Shown here in pieces: positions 51,969 through 60,992 of a stretch of DNA of 64,000 nucleotides (position 1 is its first letter; every line of letters starts with the position of its first letter). A model generated the notes under the pieces. The model ran no database searches. It saw only the letters and a program-made list of their open reading frames with translations, and was not told the DNA's origin. A program made the translations under genes and the position numbers. Location of the stretch: positions 63,217 to 127,216 of the forward strand of contig NZ_BNBS01000005.1 in the NCBI RefSeq assembly GCF_014656075.1, read 5' to 3'. The DNA is from Streptomyces hydrogenans (GTDB taxonomy: Bacteria > Actinomycetota > Actinomycetes > Streptomycetales > Streptomycetaceae).

Positions 51969-53051
51969 GTGACGACCCCGGCACCGGAAGTCCTCTGGTA
52001 CATCATCCCGCGCGAAGGCGCCTACCCCTGGGAGCCGGAGGGCCGCAGGCCCGTCGACCTCGGCTACCTCCAGCACCTGGCCGGCACCGTCGAACGCCTC
52101 GGCTACACGGGCGCGCTGCTCGCCACGGACCTCTACGACGTCTGGCCGCTGGGCTCGGCGCTCGCGGCCGCCACCAGCACCCGCTTCAAGCCGCTGCTCG
52201 CGGTCCACCCCGGCCTGATCTCGCCGACCCTGCTCGCCAAGACGGCGCTCACCTTCGACAACCTCTTCGGCGGCCGGCTCCGCTTCAACGTCGTCAACGG
52301 CTCGACCGCCTCCCTCCGTGAGTACGGACTGCACGTCGACCACGACGAGCGGTACGAACTGAGCGCCGAGTACTGGTCGATCGTGAAGCGGCTCACCGCG
52401 GGCGAGGTCTTCGACCACAAGGGGAAGTTCTACGACCTCAAGAACGCGGGTGCCTCCTTCCGGGACCTGCGCCCGGTCCAGGCACCGCACGTGCCGCTCT
52501 GGTTCGGCGGTTCCTCCGCCCCCGGCATCGAGATGGCCGCCGAACACGTCGACGTCTACCTGACCTGGGGCGAGCCGCCGCACCTGCTGAAGGAGAAGCT
52601 CGACCACGTACGGGCCAGGGCGGCCGCCCACGGCCGCACCCTCCGCATCGGCCTGCGGCTCCACCTCATCGTCCGCGACACGGAGGACGAGGCGTGGGCC
52701 GCCGCCGACCGGCTCCTCGACGTGACCAGCGAGGCGACGTACGCCCGTCAGCTCGGCGAACGGTCCGGGGAGGAGGGCGTCGGCTGGCAGCGCCAGTTCC
52801 GCCAGCACGGCGGCCGGGTGCCGGCCCGCGCGCGGGAGCTGGAGACGTACCCCAACCTGTGGCCGGGGATGAGCCTCTTCCGGCCCGGGCCGGGTACGGC
52901 GCTCGTGGGCTCCACGGCGCAGGTGGTGGACCGGCTCCAGGAGTTCCGGGACCTGGGCGTGGACACCTTCATCCTGTCCGGGAACCCGCTCCTGGAGGAG
53001 GCGTACCGCGTCGCCGAGACGGTGCTGCCGGCGCTCGGGGTACGACGCTGA
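51969..53051 (+). CDS. ssuD: SsuD-like flavin-dependent alkanesulfonate monooxygenase
   Basis: The 360-residue LLM protein starts EVLWYIIPREGAYPWEPEG. It has LGYTGALLATDLYDVWPLGS, FNVVNGSTASLREYGLHVDH, YWSIVKRLTAGEVFDHKG and a C-terminal DTFILSGNPLLEEAYRVAE, the SsuD pattern. It would use FMNH2 and oxygen to cleave C-S bonds and release sulfite. No flavin reductase gene (SsuE) is in the window, so reduced flavin must come from elsewhere. It is last in the operon; its 3' end overlaps the convergent EamA gene by 83 bp. Confidence 0.88.
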   Translation: MTTPAPEVLWYIIPREGAYPWEPEGRRPVDLGYLQHLAGTVERLGYTGALLATDLYDVWPLGSALAAATSTRFKPLLAVHPGLISPTLLAKTALTFDNLFGGRLRFNVVNGSTASLREYGLHVDHDERYELSAEYWSIVKRLTAGEVFDHKGKFYDLKNAGASFRDLRPVQAPHVPLWFGGSSAPGIEMAAEHVDVYLTWGEPPHLLKEKLDHVRARAAAHGRTLRIGLRLHLIVRDTEDEAWAAADRLLDVTSEATYARQLGERSGEEGVGWQRQFRQHGGRVPARARELETYPNLWPGMSLFRPGPGTALVGSTAQVVDRLQEFRDLGVDTFILSGNPLLEEAYRVAETVLPALGVRR

Positions 53052-54039
53052 CCACTGGTGCCGGTGCCGACGCCGGTTCCGGTGTCGGTGCCGGTTCCGG
53101 TGTCGGTGCCGGTTCCGGTGTCGGTGCCGGTTCCGGTGCCGTCTCCGGCTCGGGCGGTCGTACCTGTCGGCGGACCAGGCCGACCCCGAACAGGACGACC
53201 GCCATCCCGAGGGCGATCCGAAGGCTGAAGTCCTCGTCGAGGACGACGACGCCCAGGGCCACGGAGACCACCGGCAGCAGGTAGCCGACCGTCGCCGTGT
53301 TCGTGGCGCCTTCGGCGGCGATGTTCCGGTAGGTGAGGTGGAAGGTGACTCCGGTGGAGACGACGCCCAGGATCACGACGGCGATCAGCGTGATCGGGCC
53401 GATCTCGACCGGGGTCAGACCTCCGGCCGGCAGGGTCGGCGCGGTCAGCGCGGTCGCCGCGACGAGCTGTGCCGCGGAGAGCGAGAGGGTGGGGGCGCCC
53501 CTGCCGACCAGGTAGCGGCCCATGAACACGAAGCCGACGGCGTAACTCGCCGCCGCGACGAGGATGGCCAGGGCGGCCCAGCCGCCTGATTCCGTCGCCC
53601 GCCACGGGGCGAAGATCAGCACGACCCCCGTGAAGCCGAGCACCAGCCCACCCAGCCGGGCGGGACGGAGTCCGCGCTCGGATCCGACGACGACGCCGAT
53701 CACCAGCGACCACAGCGGGGTCGTCGCGCTCAGGACCCCGGCGACGCCCGAGTCGACGCTCTGCTGGCCGAAGCTGAACAGGGCGAAGGGCAAGGCGTTG
53801 CAGAAGAAGGCGGCCACGAGGACACGACCCCAGACCCGCCGGTCCCTCGGCAGGCGCAGACGCGAACTCCAGCAGGCGACCAACAGCGCGGCCGACCCGA
53901 GGACGCAGCGGCTGAACGTCACCTGCACCGGGCTCAGCGCGTCCAGCGCCAGCTCGATCCAGAGGAACGTCGATCCCCACAGCAGGGCGAGTACGCCGAT
54001 CCGCGCCCATCCCGACGCCCTGCCCGCGACCCCGTTCAT
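52969..54039 (-). CDS. EamA/DMT-family exporter with repeat-encoded tail
   Basis: The 356-residue membrane protein has ten predicted helices (IGVLALLWGSTFLWIELAL to IALGMAVVLFGVGLVRRQV). A hydrophilic tail of PEPAPT repeats (residues about 305-330) is encoded by an 18-bp tandem repeat. The last 28 codons read antisense through the SsuD 3' end. EamA proteins export amino acids or metabolites. It is divergent from LysR, its probable regulator. Confidence 0.87.
   Translation of the reverse strand: MNGVAGRASGWARIGVLALLWGSTFLWIELALDALSPVQVTFSRCVLGSAALLVACWSSRLRLPRDRRVWGRVLVAAFFCNALPFALFSFGQQSVDSGVAGVLSATTPLWSLVIGVVVGSERGLRPARLGGLVLGFTGVVLIFAPWRATESGGWAALAILVAAASYAVGFVFMGRYLVGRGAPTLSLSAAQLVAATALTAPTLPAGGLTPVEIGPITLIAVVILGVVSTGVTFHLTYRNIAAEGATNTATVGYLLPVVSVALGVVVLDEDFSLRIALGMAVVLFGVGLVRRQVRPPEPETAPEPAPTPEPAPTPEPAPTPEPASAPAPVVSVVPRAPAAPSRRRGTPPPGAGSRTG
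53072..53125. repeat. 18-bp tandem repeat in EamA tail
   Basis: Three perfect copies of GCCGGTTCCGGTGTCGGT are flanked by degenerate copies on both sides (about 53060-53143). It encodes the PEPAPT tail on the minus strand. Confidence 0.9.
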
Positions 54040-54129
54040 CCGCGCCTCCTCCGGTCGACTGGTCGGCCGGCCGGCGAGTCGGCCGGCCTGCTGCGATGAA
54101 CGATCCCGTGAGGCATCAGGAAGGACAAG

Positions 54130-54156
54130 CAAAAGATTCTGCACTTTTGTTAAGTT
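54130..54156. promoter_or_regulatory. LysR operator/promoter region
   Basis: The inverted repeat CAAAAG-N8-CTTTTG (54130-54149) is followed by TAAGTT (54151-54156), 7 nt before the lysR-type ATG. The divergent EamA promoter would overlap. Confidence 0.6.
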
Positions 54157-54163
54157 GGGCTAC

Positions 54164-55057
54164 ATGCTCGATGTGAGACGTATGCAGGTGCTGCACGCGG
54201 TGACCACCACCGGATCGGTGACCGCGGCGGCGGCCCGCCTCGGGTACACGCCCTCGGCCGTCAGCCAGCAGGTGGCGGCCCTGGAGAAGGAGGCCGGGAC
54301 GGCACTGCTGGAACGGGTCGGCCGCGGCGTGCGGCCGACGGCCGCGGGCCTGCTGCTCTCCCGGTACGCCGCCGACATCGGCGCACGACTGGCCGAAGCC
54401 GAGACCGCGCTGGCCGATCTGCGCGCGGGACGCACGGGCCGGCTGACCCTGCACTACTTCGCCTCGGTCGGACCGACCCTGCTGGCACCCGCGCTCGCCC
54501 GAGTCCGCCAGGCGCACCCGGGCGTCGCCATCGATCCCCGGCTGACCGAGCCGGACGACGCGCTCTCCGAGGTGGAGCACGGTCGTGCCGACCTCGCCCT
54601 CGTCGTCCGCCGGCCGACCGGCGAACAACAGCAGGGCATCCGTGTCGTCCACCTGCTCGACGACGCCTACCAGGTGGTCCTTCCGGCCGGGCATCCGCTC
54701 GCCGCCCACCGGGCGATCGACCTGGGCGACCTCGCCGACCAGCACTGGGTCGGGAGCGAACCGCCCGGACCGTGCCGCGCCCCGATCGCGGACGCCTGCG
54801 CCGCGGCCGGCTTCAGCCCGCGCTTCGTGGCGAAGTCCGAGGACTACGCCACCGCTCAGGGCTTCGTGGCCGCCGGTCTCGGCATCAGCCTGATCCCCCG
54901 ACTGGGACTGGGCGCCCGCCATCCCGGCGTCGTCGTCCGCAGGGTCCGCACCCCGGAACCGTTCAGGTCGATCCACGCCGTGGTCCGGGAGAGCTCCCTC
55001 GACCAGCCCGCCCTGCGCGCCCTGCTCAAGGCCCTCAAGGCTCCGTCGGGAGCATGA
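54164..55057 (+). CDS. LysR family regulator
   Basis: The 297-residue LysR has an N-terminal HTH (LDVRRMQVLHAVTTTGSVTA; AAARLGYTPSAVSQQVAALE) and a substrate-binding domain. It is divergent from the EamA exporter, a common LysR-exporter pairing. The start lies 7 nt after a TAAGTT -10-like box, suggesting leaderless mRNA. Confidence 0.92.
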   Translation: MLDVRRMQVLHAVTTTGSVTAAAARLGYTPSAVSQQVAALEKEAGTALLERVGRGVRPTAAGLLLSRYAADIGARLAEAETALADLRAGRTGRLTLHYFASVGPTLLAPALARVRQAHPGVAIDPRLTEPDDALSEVEHGRADLALVVRRPTGEQQQGIRVVHLLDDAYQVVLPAGHPLAAHRAIDLGDLADQHWVGSEPPGPCRAPIADACAAAGFSPRFVAKSEDYATAQGFVAAGLGISLIPRLGLGARHPGVVVRRVRTPEPFRSIHAVVRESSLDQPALRALLKALKAPSGA

Positions 55058-55183
55058 CGCCGGGGACCGTCGCCCCTCCGGCGCCCGGACCGGAACCGGG
55101 AGTGGAACCTGGACCTCGACCTGAACCGGGTCCAGGTCCGCTTCCGGTAGCCGTGCCCGCAGGCCGGCAAGGCTCCGCGGGGC

Positions 55184-58100
55184 TCACGCGAGGTCGCGCG
55201 TCGCGGGCGGGTCGCCCGCTCCGAGGGCCCAGTCGAGCTGCCAGACCCTCAAGGTTCCGTCCATGGTGCGGTCGACGGCGAGCTGGCCGTCCGGGGTCAT
55301 GGCGAGGCCCACCACGGACGGGCGTCCGGCGTGGGTGTCGAGGGCCCGCAGCCGTCGGCCGGTCGGCACGTCCCAGGCCAGCACGTGCGAGCCCGTGCCG
55401 CCGGACAGGGCGAAGTCGCCGTCGGCGGTGACGGCGAGGCTCGTACAGGCGCCGGGGGCGGCGAACTCGTGGAGCGCCGTACCGGTGGTCACGTCCCACA
55501 CGCGGACGACGTCGGCGCCCACGCCCATGCCCCCCGCGACGAGCAGTCGGCGCCCACCCTCCGTGAAGCACAGCCGTGCCGGGTTCTCGTGGAGGAGGGA
55601 GTCCCGGGCCCGTGGGTCGGTCAGCGTGTGCAGGACCGTGCCGTCCGCGGCGTCGAGGAGCCGGACGCCGCCCCGGCCGCCGACCGCGACGGTGCGGCCG
55701 TCGGGCGCGACCGCGAGGACCTTCTCCCCGCGATGGGCGACGGGCTCCTCCAGCGTCCGCTCGACGCCGCCGTCCCGCAGGTTCCACCACCGCATGGAGT
55801 ACGACGTGGCGACGACCGCCCGCTCGCCCCCGGGCAGTGGACAGACGGCGGCGGGCCGCGGCGTGCCGGCGGGGGCACGCCGGTCGGAGGCCAGCGTGCG
55901 GAGGCAGGCACCCGTGTCCGTCCGCCAGAGGCGGACCGTTCCCGCGCTGTCGGCGGTCAGCAGCCGGTCGCCGTCCTCGCCCAGGCGGACCTCGGGCACG
56001 TGGTCCGCGTGGCCGGTGAACTCGCGCAGCAGGGCTCCGGTGTCGACGTCCCACAGCCGTGCCGTGTCGTCCCAGCTGCCGGTGGCGGCCAGCCGCCCGT
56101 CGTCGGACAGGACGACCGGACCGCTCTTCCCACCGGGATGCGTGAACTCGCGGACGGGCCAGGCCGTCCGCAGGCCGGTGCGGCGCGTGTGCCGGGCGAG
56201 GCCGCGCCAGGCGGTCATCACCCGGGGCGTCCGCTCGTAGCCAGGCGTGGCCCTGGCCGCTTCGAGCCGTTCGAGGGCGAGGTCGTACCGCTGGACCGTC
56301 CGCGCCTCCTCCGCCTCCGCCAGCAGGGCGTCCACCCGGGCCCCGGCCCCGCTCACCTCCGCGTGGTGGTGCGGCACGCTCAGTCGGGGCGCGCTGACGT
56401 AGCCGCCCGGCAGCGACCAGGCGCGGACGGTCCGGTCGGCGGCGGCCGACACCAGGGTCCGGCCGGCGTCGGTGAACGTCACCGAGGTGACGTCGCCGTC
56501 GTGCCCGCGATAGGTGCGCAGGCAGCGGCCGGTCTCCGTCTCCCACAGCCGGACGCCGGCGGACGCCGAACCGGACGAGGCGAGGAACCTGCCGTCCGGT
56601 GAGAGGACGGCGGCCCGGGCACCGTGCCCGCCGGTGAAGGTCCGCAGGCGTTGCCCGGACCGCGGGTCCCACAGCACCAGCTCGTCGAACGTGCTCGTGA
56701 CGGCCCGGCGGCCGTCCGGCGAGACGTACAGGACCTGCGGCATGACGGCGTGGCCGTCCAAGGCGTGCAGGCGCCGCCCCGAGTCCACGTCCCAGACCAG
56801 GGCGGCGAAGTCCCTTCGCTCCACGGGCAGATGGACGGCGTCCTTCTCCCAGAAGGTGGCGATCACCCGGGCGCCGTCGGCGGTCACCGCCACTCCCCCG
56901 CCGTCCAGGTGGTCGGGGAGGGTGCACCGCAGCCGTCCGTCGCCGGTGTCCCAGACCCGCACCGTGCCGCGCGCGTCCACGGCCACGGCGGTACGACCGT
57001 CCGGGGTGAGCCGGACCGACCGCCGGTGCGGGGCGCTCGACACCCGCTCGACCCCGGACAGGTCCTGGAGCCGCGGCTCGCCCCGGTACAACGCGGTGCC
57101 GCCGGACAGGCGCGTCAGGAACCCGCCCGACAGGTTCCAGAAGCGCACGACCCCGTCGGCGCCCTGCGACAGCGCGTGGAGGCCGTCCGGGGTGAGGTCG
57201 ACCGCCTCCACCTCGCGGCGATGCCCCCGGAGCGTCTTCACGCACCGCCCGCGCCGCACGTCCCACAGGCGCAGCGCACCGTCCGGACATCCGCTCAGCG
57301 CGAGGCGGGCCTCCTCGGCGAGTGCCACGGGCAGCGATTCGTACGCGCCGAATCCCTCCGACCGCGGGTGCCACAGGTCGTTCAGCGGCCGGGCCGGCCA
57401 GGGGACGTTCCAGACCGCGGTGAGGCGCGCGTGACCGGCCGCCGCGGATCCGGTCGACCGCAGCGCCGCCTCGACACCCTGCTCGTCGGGCAGTTCGCGG
57501 TCGACGTGCGCCAACAGCTCGCGGGCCGCGCGCAGTTCACCGCGTTCCAACTGGACCTGGGCGAGCAGTCGGCGCGCCTCCGGGGTGTCACCGGTGTCCT
57601 GCCGGGCACGTTCGACACGCGTGATCACCTCCTCGTCCGTGCGCGCGCCGCGACGCCAGCGCAGCAGTTCGTCGTTGTAGACGACGCGGATGTTCCGGGG
57701 GTCGGCGCGCAGCGCCTCCGCGAGCGCCGCGGCCGCGTCGTCCTCGCGGCCCAGGTCGAGCAGGGACAGGGCCCGGTTGTTCAGCTCGTCGGCGCGCAGT
57801 CGCGCCTCGCGCGGAACGGGACGGCGGTACGGGGAGCCGGTCGCCGTCTCGTGGATCCCGCTGATCACCTCGGCGATGTCCGCCATGGAAGCGGGCCGTC
57901 CCGCCGCGTGCGGGCGCAGGCACCGACGCAACAGGGCGCCGAGTTCCGGTGGAGCGGTGACCGGGTTCGAAGGGTCCGCCAGGAACTCGTCCAGGACGGA
58001 CCCGGCGACCGATCCGTACCGCCAGCGCACACCGCCGGTGACCATCTCCAGGACCGAGACCGCGAAACTGTGGACGTCGCTGCGCCGGCCCACGGGCTCT

Positions 58101-58738
58101 CCGGCGAGTTGCTCCGGAGAGGCGTAGGCGAGCGTCATGCCACCCGTCGGCACCAGGACGCTGGCTTCCCGCGCCCCGTCGAGGACGGCCGACCCCGCCG
58201 GGGGCATGGCGCGTCCGGACCGGGCGAGTCCGAAGTCGGTGATCTTCGCGGTCCCCGCGCCGTCGAGCAGCACGTTGGCCGGCTTCACGTCCTGGTGCAC
58301 CAGGCCCTTGTCGTGAGCGTGCTCGAGCCCCCGGGCCATCTGTGCCGCGACGTCGAGGACCCGCGCGAGGGCCTCACGGGCGTCCCCGGCGTAGAGGCGG
58401 CCGTCACGGATCCACTCGGCGAGGCTGCCGCCGTCCACGTACTCGACGAACACGCGGGGGACGCCCTCGATCACGCGCACGTAGTGACAGGCGCAGACGT
58501 TCGGATGCAGTCCGAGCGCCACCCAGGTCTCGGCCTCCCTGACGAACAGCGCTTCCTCGTCCGGGACTTGGAACAGCTCGGGCCGCGGGCTCTTGACCGC
58601 CAGGTCGATGCCCCAGGCCAGATGCCGGACCCGATGGACGACGCCCATGCCGCCGCGCCCCAGCTCCCCGATCACCCGATAGCGGCCGTCGACGGTCTGG
58701 CCGGGAGCCCAAAGGGTGGGCGACACAGGCTCCTCCAC
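55184..58738 (-). CDS. Ser/Thr protein kinase with TPR and WD40 propellers
   Basis: The 1184-residue protein starts at GTG 58738, with GGAGG 5 nt upstream. The kinase domain (about 20-290) has GRGGMG (27-32), ATP Lys48, HQDVKPANVLLD with Asp149 and Lys151 (His-Gln-Asp instead of His-Arg-Asp), DFG at 167-169 and ASPEQ. Then comes a TPR-like segment (ADELNNRALSLLDLGREDDA) and two blocks of WD40 repeats from about 440 to the end (CVKTLRGHRREVEAVDLTPDG; GSWDDTARLWDVDTGALLRE). No membrane helix is present. It probably acts as a soluble kinase-scaffold. Confidence 0.92.
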   Translation of the reverse strand: MEEPVSPTLWAPGQTVDGRYRVIGELGRGGMGVVHRVRHLAWGIDLAVKSPRPELFQVPDEEALFVREAETWVALGLHPNVCACHYVRVIEGVPRVFVEYVDGGSLAEWIRDGRLYAGDAREALARVLDVAAQMARGLEHAHDKGLVHQDVKPANVLLDGAGTAKITDFGLARSGRAMPPAGSAVLDGAREASVLVPTGGMTLAYASPEQLAGEPVGRRSDVHSFAVSVLEMVTGGVRWRYGSVAGSVLDEFLADPSNPVTAPPELGALLRRCLRPHAAGRPASMADIAEVISGIHETATGSPYRRPVPREARLRADELNNRALSLLDLGREDDAAAALAEALRADPRNIRVVYNDELLRWRRGARTDEEVITRVERARQDTGDTPEARRLLAQVQLERGELRAARELLAHVDRELPDEQGVEAALRSTGSAAAGHARLTAVWNVPWPARPLNDLWHPRSEGFGAYESLPVALAEEARLALSGCPDGALRLWDVRRGRCVKTLRGHRREVEAVDLTPDGLHALSQGADGVVRFWNLSGGFLTRLSGGTALYRGEPRLQDLSGVERVSSAPHRRSVRLTPDGRTAVAVDARGTVRVWDTGDGRLRCTLPDHLDGGGVAVTADGARVIATFWEKDAVHLPVERRDFAALVWDVDSGRRLHALDGHAVMPQVLYVSPDGRRAVTSTFDELVLWDPRSGQRLRTFTGGHGARAAVLSPDGRFLASSGSASAGVRLWETETGRCLRTYRGHDGDVTSVTFTDAGRTLVSAAADRTVRAWSLPGGYVSAPRLSVPHHHAEVSGAGARVDALLAEAEEARTVQRYDLALERLEAARATPGYERTPRVMTAWRGLARHTRRTGLRTAWPVREFTHPGGKSGPVVLSDDGRLAATGSWDDTARLWDVDTGALLREFTGHADHVPEVRLGEDGDRLLTADSAGTVRLWRTDTGACLRTLASDRRAPAGTPRPAAVCPLPGGERAVVATSYSMRWWNLRDGGVERTLEEPVAHRGEKVLAVAPDGRTVAVGGRGGVRLLDAADGTVLHTLTDPRARDSLLHENPARLCFTEGGRRLLVAGGMGVGADVVRVWDVTTGTALHEFAAPGACTSLAVTADGDFALSGGTGSHVLAWDVPTGRRLRALDTHAGRPSVVGLAMTPDGQLAVDRTMDGTLRVWQLDWALGAGDPPATRDLA

Positions 58739-59403
58739 CCCGACCTCCGTCCCGTCTCCCGCGATCGAACCGACGCCGGGCCGCGCCGCCGGGCGGCGGT
58801 CCGACGCGGCACCTGCCCCGCGCTCGCCGCGCACGGCTCCGCGCTCACCGCTCTATGCTCTCTGCTCTCTGCCGCGCGCCCAAGACTCCCATGTTTCCCC
58901 GCGCCCCGCAGGGCATCCCCCGACCGGCGAGCAGCACGCTCACCGACCGCTCCGGGGGCCTGACGCACTCTTCCGGCCTTCGCCTCCAGCGCGCTGGGCT
59001 GAGCGCCGAAGAGGCCGCCCGCATGGGCGGGGCGAAGACCGCGTGCCAGAGCCAGAGGGCCCCCGGCCCCGCTACAAGGCGCGGGGCCGCACCGGGCGCC
59101 CGATGAATCAAGGCGCGTTCTTCGTCACCTCCCCGGCGGGCATGGTGCCGGCACGGCGGAGAGCGGCGAACGTCGACCGCCGGGGTCCGCATCACGCCGC
59201 CTTTCGGTGCGCGACTCTCACCAACAGGCTTTATCCGCACTGCTGTTGACACAGCCCTGCGTAGTCTTGACCTTCGCGCACGCGCCGGCCCGCCGGGCTT
59301 CGCGATCCGGTCCCCACCCAGCAAGGAGTTCGGTCACCACAGCCGGCGGCTCAACCCGCCCGTCACTCTGCCCCATCGGCACTTCCCACGATCAGGAGAG
59401 CCC
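58739..59403. other. 665-bp divergent intergenic region
   Basis: No confident gene lies between the leftward kinase and the rightward hypothetical. A TTGACA hexamer occurs at 59246-59251, but without a well-spaced -10. Open frames on both strands lack coding-like composition. Confidence 0.4.
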
Positions 59404-60096
59404 GTGTCCCAGCACCCCATCCCGCCGGGCGAGCCGCCGTGGACGGAATTCGACGAGTACCTGTGGCACACCTGCGACATCATCGCCGACCTCATCCAAG
59501 GACGCATCGCCCAACGCCCCCTCGTGGCGACGCCCGCACCGCTCCCCGCGGGCGACCGCCCGCTGGTCACCGGGCCCGTGTGGCCGGCACGCTGGCGCGC
59601 CCTGGGCGACGGCAGCTATCACCACAGCCAGATGATGGCCATGGGCAGTACGTCGTTCGTGATCGGCAGCATGCTCGGCAACGCGGCCGGCAACGCCGCA
59701 CGGCGCAGAGAAGCCACCCGCAACGCCCAGCCGCGCTGGGTTCCGGGTGATCCCGGCATGGTCACCGTCAGCAAGCTGGGCGCCTTCGTCATCCACCCCA
59801 CCAGTCACTCCGACTCGATCATGCTGTACTGGTCCGGTCTGGACTCCGTCGACCTGGTCGCACCCGACATCTTCCAGACCCAGTACGTCAGCACCACGCA
59901 GGTCCCCGTCACGATGCGTCTCGCCACCCCCTGGGCCTCGCTGATCTTCGCCCTCGCCGCGTACCACCGCTTCCCCCACCATCCCCGCATCCTCACGCGG
60001 GGCTGGCTCCCACCCGGCTTCGAACAGCGCGCCGCCGCCGCGGGAAAGCCGTGTCAGCCCGCCGCCCAACTCCTGCTGGGCGGGGGCTCGTCGTGA
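59404..60096 (+). CDS. Hypothetical protein, 230 aa
   Basis: The GTG start has CAGGAG just upstream. The product starts SQHPIPPGEPPWTEFDEYLW and contains MGSTSFVIGSMLGNAAGNAA (a Gly/Ala-rich helix, possibly membrane-associated) and a PH-like segment (WVPGDPGMVTVSKLGAFVIH). It resembles small actinobacterial proteins with PH-like folds, but no family is certain. Its neighbour at 60199 is a membrane protein; the two may be cotranscribed. Confidence 0.65.
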   Translation: MSQHPIPPGEPPWTEFDEYLWHTCDIIADLIQGRIAQRPLVATPAPLPAGDRPLVTGPVWPARWRALGDGSYHHSQMMAMGSTSFVIGSMLGNAAGNAARRREATRNAQPRWVPGDPGMVTVSKLGAFVIHPTSHSDSIMLYWSGLDSVDLVAPDIFQTQYVSTTQVPVTMRLATPWASLIFALAAYHRFPHHPRILTRGWLPPGFEQRAAAAGKPCQPAAQLLLGGGSS

Positions 60097-60198
60097 CGCG
60101 TACGTCCACGCCACGGGTCGTACGCACCGTCAGTTCGCCCGACCCCGGTCCCGGGAGCCGCCCCGGGCCGTCAGCTTCGGATGCCCGAGGGGGATGAG

Positions 60199-60510
60199 AT
60201 GCGCTTCGACGAGAACGAACCGCAGTCCGTACGAGAGGAACGCTTCGCCGCGGAACGCGCCAGACGCGGGGAGTCCCGCAGGACCGCGCGCCTGGACTCC
60301 GGTGGAGCCCACATCGGAGCGGCCGTCGTGGCCGCCCTCCTCGCGCTCCTCGGCTGGAACCACCAGACGGTCGCCCTGTGCGTCCTGGGCGGAATCTTCC
60401 TGCTCTGGTTCTCCGCAGCACTGGCGTGGGCCTACGCCGACAAGGACCGCGGCCGGCACGCCCTCCAGCGCGCCTACAACCTCACCTTCGGATGGGGCAA
60501 CGGATTCTGA
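60199..60510 (+). CDS. Small membrane protein, 103 aa
   Basis: ATG 60199 is preceded by GAGGGG. There is a charged N-terminus (residues 1-35), two membrane helices (AAVVAALLALLGW and VALCVLGGIFLLWFSAAL), and a basic C-terminus. No family is recognised. Confidence 0.65.
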   Translation: MRFDENEPQSVREERFAAERARRGESRRTARLDSGGAHIGAAVVAALLALLGWNHQTVALCVLGGIFLLWFSAALAWAYADKDRGRHALQRAYNLTFGWGNGF

Positions 60511-60660
60511 TCCAGGGCGGGGCGCCGGCGCGCAGGTAGGCGGACGCAGCTGGCCTCCTCGCTCGACGAGGCTCGTCTCTCCCTGCACGGGAGCAGTCGC
60601 GGCGTCGCGGCCGATCGGCAGTGTGGTGAACCGGCCGTCCCCGAGGGCCATCCGAACAGG

Positions 60661-60735
60661 CGGAGCCGACCGGATTCGAACCGGCGTCCTCGCGATTTTG
60701 GAGACCGCGCGCGACAACCTCTGCGCTACGGCCCG
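60661..60735 (-). tRNA. tRNA-Trp (CCA)-like gene
   Basis: On the minus strand a cloverleaf can be drawn. The acceptor is CGGGCCG with CGGCTCC (mismatch at 1-72, one G-T pair), and the D arm is GCGC/GCGC. The anticodon stem GCGGT/ATCGC has loop CTCCAAA (anticodon CCA), and the T arm is GCCGG-TTCGAAT-CCGGT with discriminator G. No nucleotide separates the D stem and anticodon stem, and CCA is not encoded. It may be functional or a degenerate tRNA-like element. Confidence 0.6.
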
Positions 60736-60992
60736 CCCGCCCGCGACTCTACGACACCCGCCACAGAACCGACCCCGCGGGCCGCGGACGGGCTCGCCGG
60801 GTCTGTAGCAGGATTCGCCCAGGCAGCAGGGCTCCTGTTCCGTTCCTGGCGCTCCTCCAGGCTGAAGCTGAAGGGCACCGTCCGAGGAGTGGCAGGAGCG
60901 GGCAGGGTTGCCGGTGCACGGCCGTCCCGGGGCATGGCGTGCCGGCCAGCCCTGTCCGGCCCGGTCTCGTGGCTGACCTAGCATCTCGTGCC

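Noticed and set aside
55035-57374. 779-codon frame parallel to the kinase-WD40 gene
   Set aside because: Same strand, other frame; the WD40 frame has consistent DxxxRLWD repeats, the other only Arg/Gly/Pro.
58855-59106. 83-codon plus ORF in the kinase/hypothetical gap
   Set aside because: No ribosome-binding site, no codon-position bias, no family.
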